Below, in pieces: positions 45,319 to 48,656 of a stretch of 48,656 bases of DNA. Location of the stretch: contig JABDFU010000013.1 in assembly GCA_013286385.1 (NCBI GenBank), positions 1 to 48,656 of the forward strand. Direction: 5' to 3'. The position numbers and the translations under genes are program-made. The notes beneath the pieces were generated by a model, which ran no database searches, was not told the DNA's origin, and saw nothing but the letters and a program-made list of their open reading frames with translations. The DNA is from Bacteroidota bacterium. Lineage in GTDB: Bacteria; Bacteroidota; Bacteroidia; JABDFU01. Numbering within the stretch: the first letter of the stretch is position 1; each line of letters begins with the position of its first letter.

Positions 45319-45366
45319 ATGGCAGAATTCGATAAATCATGGCAGGACTCAACAAAGTTGAACTAA
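45319..45366 (+). other. Decoy start / small upstream ORF overlapping ssb
   Basis: The 12-base string AAATCATGGCAG occurs at 45314-45325 and again at 45334-45345. The first copy opens a 15-codon frame (45319 to TAA 45366) that overlaps the ssb start, given by the second copy at 45339. It probably arose by local duplication. A short overlapping upstream frame could reduce ssb translation, but this is speculative. Confidence 0.4.
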
Positions 45367-45746
45367 TAGGTAACCTGGGAAAGGATCCTGAAGTGCGTTA
45401 CCTCGAAGGAGGAACGCCAGTGGCCGAATTTTCCCTGGCCACAAACGAAGGTTACAAAGACAAAACCGGCAAGCGGGTAGAACATACTGAATGGCACAGA
45501 ATTGTGCTCTGGAGAGGCCTCGCAGAAATTGCAGAAAAATACCTGAAGAAAGGCGCACATGTTTACATCGAAGGGCACCTGAGGACGCGCGCCTGGGAAG
45601 ACAAGGAAAAAGTGAAACGCTATACCACCGAAATTGTAGCAGATAATCTTATTATGCTCGACAAGAAAGATACGGCATCCGGCCCTCCGGCCTATCCGGT
45701 ACCCGGCTCTGCGCCCAATACAAGCACAGATGACCTTCCCTTTTAG
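45339..45746 (+). CDS. ssb: Single-stranded DNA-binding protein
   Basis: 135 residues. OB-fold of the SSB family: LNKVELIGNLGKDPEVRYLEGG at the N-terminus, then WHRIVLWRGLAEIAEKYLKKG and the YIEGHLRTR strand. A short flexible tail ends in the acidic tip DDLPF that binds partner proteins. The start is the second of two nearly identical ATGGCAG contexts; it gives the normal MAGLNKVELIG sequence. The end overlaps gldE by 17 bases. Confidence 0.96.
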   Translation: MAGLNKVELIGNLGKDPEVRYLEGGTPVAEFSLATNEGYKDKTGKRVEHTEWHRIVLWRGLAEIAEKYLKKGAHVYIEGHLRTRAWEDKEKVKRYTTEIVADNLIMLDKKDTASGPPAYPVPGSAPNTSTDDLPF

Positions 45747-46995
45747 CCTGAGTTTTACCATTCTGGGAATGCTTGTGTTACTGGTACTGACAACCGTTAT
45801 TTCGGCTGCCGAAAGTGCATTTTTTTCCCTGAGTCCGGGCGACAAGGAAACCCTTAAAAACAGCGGAAGCAAAAACGACCTGAGGGTACTTGAACTGATC
45901 GCCAAACCTGAACGCCTGCTGGCCACGCTGCTCATCAGTCTCAATTTTGTAAACATTGCACTGGTAATCCTCTCCAGCTTTTTAATCGGTAACCTGTTTG
46001 ATTTTTCCCGCAATCCTGCACTTGGATTCACCGTTCAGGTCATTGCTGTCACCTTTCTGATTCTTATCATCGGCGAAATCATACCCAAAGTATATTCCAT
46101 TCAGAATCCGCTGCCCGTCACCCGTTTGCTCGGGTTCCTGGCGAAAACACTCGTGCAGATTTCCTACCCCCTGAGCTCTATGCTGATGCTCAGCACCTCC
46201 CTGATCGACGACCGCATCAAAAAAAAAACACACAGCCTTTCGGTCGAGCAGCTTTCCCATGCCCTTGAACTGACCTCTGAACAGTACCTGCCCAAAGAAG
46301 ACCAGAAGATGTTGCAGGGCATTGTCAAATTCGGGGATACCGATGTTAAACAAATTATGCATTCCCGGGTAAACGTGACCGCCTTCGACTTTACGACCAG
46401 CTACGCTGACCTGGTAAAAAAAATAAAAGAATCCATTTATTCCCGTATTCCTGTTTACAAGGAATCCTTTGACAACATCGTTGGAATCATTTATATCAAA
46501 GACCTGCTTCCCCACTTTGAAAAAGAAAATTTTGAATGGCAAACCCTGATACGCCCCCCGTTTTTTGTTCCCGAAAGCAAAAAAATTGATGACCTGCTGA
46601 GAGAATTCCAGCACAACAAAATTCATATGGCCATTGTGGTTGACGAGTACGGAGGCACCTCGGGAATGGTCACCCTCGAAGACATCATCGAGGAAATCAT
46701 AGGTGAGATCAGCGACGAATTTGACGACGACGAAATCGTTTATTCCCGGCTCGATACGAAAAACTATGTATTTGAAGGAAAGGTCAGCCTGAAAGATGTT
46801 TACCGGGTATTGAGTCTCGACGAAACCCTTTTCGAAGAACACAAAGGCGAATCAGATACCCTTGCCGGATTTCTGATCGAGCTCGAAGGCCGCATTCTGA
46901 GCAGGGGAGAAAAAGTAAAGTTCAACAACATTCTGTTCACCGTCGAAGCGGCAGACAACCGGAGAATTAAAAGAGTTAAAATCACATTACCTTGA
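45730..46995 (+). CDS. gldE: Gliding-motility-associated protein GldE (CNNM/CorC-like)
   Basis: 421 residues. An N-terminal DUF21/CNNM membrane domain has about three or four helices (within 8-150). A CBS pair follows (about 200-335, including the QIMHSRVNV and VDEYGGTSGMVTLEDIIEEIIGEI blocks). A CorC_HlyC domain ends the protein. GldE is a Bacteroidota protein of the TlyC/CorC group; in Flavobacterium it lies with mutY, ssb and gldD, and overexpression of gldE partly suppresses some gldB defects. Here mutY-ssb-gldE is conserved but gldD is missing downstream. The start lies inside ssb, an overlap of 17 bases. Confidence 0.88.
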   Translation: MTFPFSLSFTILGMLVLLVLTTVISAAESAFFSLSPGDKETLKNSGSKNDLRVLELIAKPERLLATLLISLNFVNIALVILSSFLIGNLFDFSRNPALGFTVQVIAVTFLILIIGEIIPKVYSIQNPLPVTRLLGFLAKTLVQISYPLSSMLMLSTSLIDDRIKKKTHSLSVEQLSHALELTSEQYLPKEDQKMLQGIVKFGDTDVKQIMHSRVNVTAFDFTTSYADLVKKIKESIYSRIPVYKESFDNIVGIIYIKDLLPHFEKENFEWQTLIRPPFFVPESKKIDDLLREFQHNKIHMAIVVDEYGGTSGMVTLEDIIEEIIGEISDEFDDDEIVYSRLDTKNYVFEGKVSLKDVYRVLSLDETLFEEHKGESDTLAGFLIELEGRILSRGEKVKFNNILFTVEAADNRRIKRVKITLP

Positions 46996-47029
46996 AAGTA
47001 AATCAGAAAATTATTTTTTAAAATACAAG

Positions 47030-47059
47030 TTGCCGGTATGAAAAAATGGTCTAGATTTG
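47030..47059 (+). promoter_or_regulatory. Bacteroidota -33/-7 promoter
   Basis: TTG at 47030-47032 and TAGATTTG at 47052-47059 are separated by 19 bases, the consensus spacing. It lies between gldE and the small exported protein at 47101, giving a leader of about 38 bases. Confidence 0.7.
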
Positions 47060-47100
47060 CCGCAATATAGCAGGACTCTCTTAACCAATAAAAAAATCAG

Positions 47101-47478
47101 ATGTCAAAGCGTTTACCTCCCTTTGTCTTCCTGGCAGCAGTATTATCAACTCTGGCAGTAGCCGGAAGACCATCAAGACCATTAGCCGGAACTTTTCCGT
47201 TCACAATACAAGCTATAATAGATACCTCCAATACGTCTGCCGTAATTGTGTCTTTGGGTAGTCAACCAGGAGCCACCGACCTTCTGAATAGTTTTTCCTT
47301 TGGATTTGATGTGAAGTCTGCAAATTTGCCTGGTGGGATGAATTACGCCCGTCGTCAAGGAAATGTTTCCCTGACGTTAGGATCTAATTTTGTGGCAGGA
47401 TCGCCCATGTACGGGCAATACGTTGTGCTGGATAAGTCGGGCAATACGTTGTTTACAAAGAAGTTCACCTACAAATAA
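47101..47478 (+). CDS. Small exported protein of unknown function
   Basis: 125 residues, not recognised. A signal peptide covers about 1-22 (LAAVLSTLAVAG). The mature part is a beta-rich domain with Ser/Thr/Asn/Gly-rich strands and ends LFTKKFTYK, with no Cys and no sorting domain. The base composition is less GC-biased than that of the housekeeping genes before it. It shares a likely transcript with the frameshifted surface protein 16 bases downstream. Confidence 0.7.
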   Translation: MSKRLPPFVFLAAVLSTLAVAGRPSRPLAGTFPFTIQAIIDTSNTSAVIVSLGSQPGATDLLNSFSFGFDVKSANLPGGMNYARRQGNVSLTLGSNFVAGSPMYGQYVVLDKSGNTLFTKKFTYK

Positions 47479-47494
47479 GCCCTTTTTTAACAGC

Positions 47495-48656
47495 ATGAGG
47501 TTACTTTTATCCAAAGTAAAAATTGGTTCTGGTTTGAAGCAGCGTTTTTTTCTGCTGCTGTTCCTCTGTTGTCTTTTTTCAGTAACGAAAGTTTTTTCTC
47601 AGACCACCTACACCTGGACCGGCAGTTCGGGCAGCGACTGGGGAACAGCCACCAATTGGAGCCCCAATGGGATCCCGGGCAGCGCGGATAGCGTTTTAAT
47701 AAACAGCACTTCCGTAAGTCCTTCACTTTCCGGTAATGTGAGCATTGCTCAGTTAACAATCAACTCTGCTACCTTAACTCTAAATGGAAACTCGCTTAGT
47801 ACCAGCACAAGTGCGACGTTTTCAGGGTCGGTTGTAACTGCCGGAACACTTAATTTAAATGGTTCTCTTGCAGATTTTGGCAATACCGTTTTTAATGCAA
47901 GCATTGTCTCTACCACTTCTGACGTGTTTTTTTACGGATCAGTATTTAACCAACCGGTAAACTCAACCAAAACAGGTTCTTCGGATAATTACAGCGATGG
48001 TGGTGATACTTTTAACGCTGACATTAATTTTACTGTTTCAGGTATAGGATATTTTGCCCTTGAATACAATTTTGATGATACTTTTAATGGGAACATAATT
48101 GTAAGCAGCACCAATCCCAATGGAATAATAATTTTTGGTACAAGAGGCGGAAAAGCTTACATGGCTTCCGGCGAATTAATAAGTATAGGATCCCAAGGTT
48201 TTCAAGGTTCCCTTCAATTACAGAATTTTATTCAACAGGGAAGTGATCTTCTGCAACTTAACCTTACATCCGGTACGTCCAGCCTTTATCTTGACGCAGG
48301 AACAATTTTAATGGTGTGGTGAATTTTACAGCGCCTTTAATAGGCCTGGCTGGCGCTACGTTTAACGCTGTTTCCAGTTTTACCAATACCGGTACAATGA
48401 ACAATTACTGTTACGGTGCTTGTACCTTCAATGACGATGTGACTTTAACGGTTACAAATTCCGGTTATTTTCAACTGGATAGAAAATAAATTTGAAAATA
48501 TGGTATTCGGACAAACTGTGTTCTCCGTACCACACAGTAACTATTGGACAGAAACTTTAGCAAATTCCTTGTCACAAGGTTATTTTGGGAATAATTTAGA
48601 TCCCAACTTCAACCAATATTTTCCGACAACGACACAAACGACTCCTTTTACATGGT
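47495..48656 (+). pseudogene. Frameshifted beta-helix-like surface protein (runs off right edge)
   Basis: From ATG 47495 a frame runs to TGA 48322 (275 residues): signal peptide ending KVFSQ (about 34 residues), then TYTWTGSSGSDWGTATNWSP, a motif seen at the start of Bacteroidota surface proteins, and Asn/Thr/Ser/Gly-rich repeats with FN, FNG and TFN steps as in beta-helix adhesins. Coding-like sequence continues in the -1 frame (about 48310-48480: FNGVVNFTAPLIGLAGATFN...) to TAA 48489, then returns to the first frame (from about 48482: ENKFENMVFGQTVFSV...) to the edge. Two compensating frameshifts within 170 bases suggest either decay or local sequencing error. Confidence 0.65.

Noticed and set aside
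48300..48325. Programmed -1 ribosomal frameshift in the right-edge gene
   Set aside because: No X-XXY-YYZ heptamer or downstream stem at the junction, and a second, opposite shift follows within 170 bases, which fits decay or read error better.

Overview
The window comes from a member of the Bacteroidota, probably an uncultured gliding or T9SS-secreting lineage. The sequence evidence is: SprB-repeat surface proteins, one with a complete type IX secretion (type B) C-terminal domain; a gldE homologue beside ssb and mutY; an F-type ATPase operon that stops after atpG, without atpD and atpC; a fused DAHP synthase/chorismate mutase; promoters of the TTG-N19-TAnnTTTG kind; few Shine-Dalgarno sequences; and several TTG starts. 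No rRNA, tRNA, insertion sequence, prophage or CRISPR array was seen. Genes are dense and almost all belong to ordinary families.

Layout. 1-987 (-): start of a SprB-repeat surface protein that runs off the left edge. 1304-1873: small lipoprotein. 2018-9039 (+): PhoH-like PIN/ATPase, a small membrane protein, then atpB-E-F-H-A-G. 9040-9418: a scar with gene fragments. 9415-10869 (-): LysM lytic transglycosylase. 15685-11026 (-): alaS, a polysaccharide flippase and a TylF-like methyltransferase. 15762-21811 (+): M23 peptidase, APC permease, a serine-hydrolase-like exported protein and two paralogous lipoproteins. 21833-22243 (-): bacilliredoxin. 22355-25189 (+): M16 peptidase. 25479-25952 (-) tadA diverges from 25979-27736 (+) aspS. 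37206-27764 (-): DUF502 membrane protein, coiled-coil exported protein, propeller/PP2C signalling lipoprotein and a 1485-residue T9SS adhesin. 37340-39609 (+): Gly/Tyr-rich secreted protein behind a sigma-54 promoter, a conserved protein and an M28 peptidase. 39610-39831: remnant of a RES-domain toxin. 39896-46995 (+): rsmI, a YwqK-like MORN protein, DAHP synthase/chorismate mutase, recJ, mutY, ssb, gldE. 47101-48656 (+): small exported protein and a frameshifted surface protein at the right edge.

How the genes work together. The left third is energy metabolism (proton channel, stalks and alpha subunit of ATP synthase). The middle and right are dominated by envelope biology: peptidoglycan hydrolases, lipoproteins, secreted peptidases, T9SS cargo and a periplasmic sensor coupled to a PP2C phosphatase. 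The rsmI-gldE stretch mixes translation, aromatic amino acid synthesis and DNA repair/replication with a gliding-machinery gene.

The least explained items are a dispersed palindromic element that sits on gene stop codons, the sigma-54 promoter in front of the Gly/Tyr-rich protein, the tandem lipoprotein paralogues next to a serine hydrolase without a KTG box, the RES-toxin remnant, and putative leaderless transcripts in which the -7 element abuts the start codon. I did not find a clear new multi-gene system. The permease/hydrolase/lipoprotein cluster and the propeller-PP2C operon are the best candidates.
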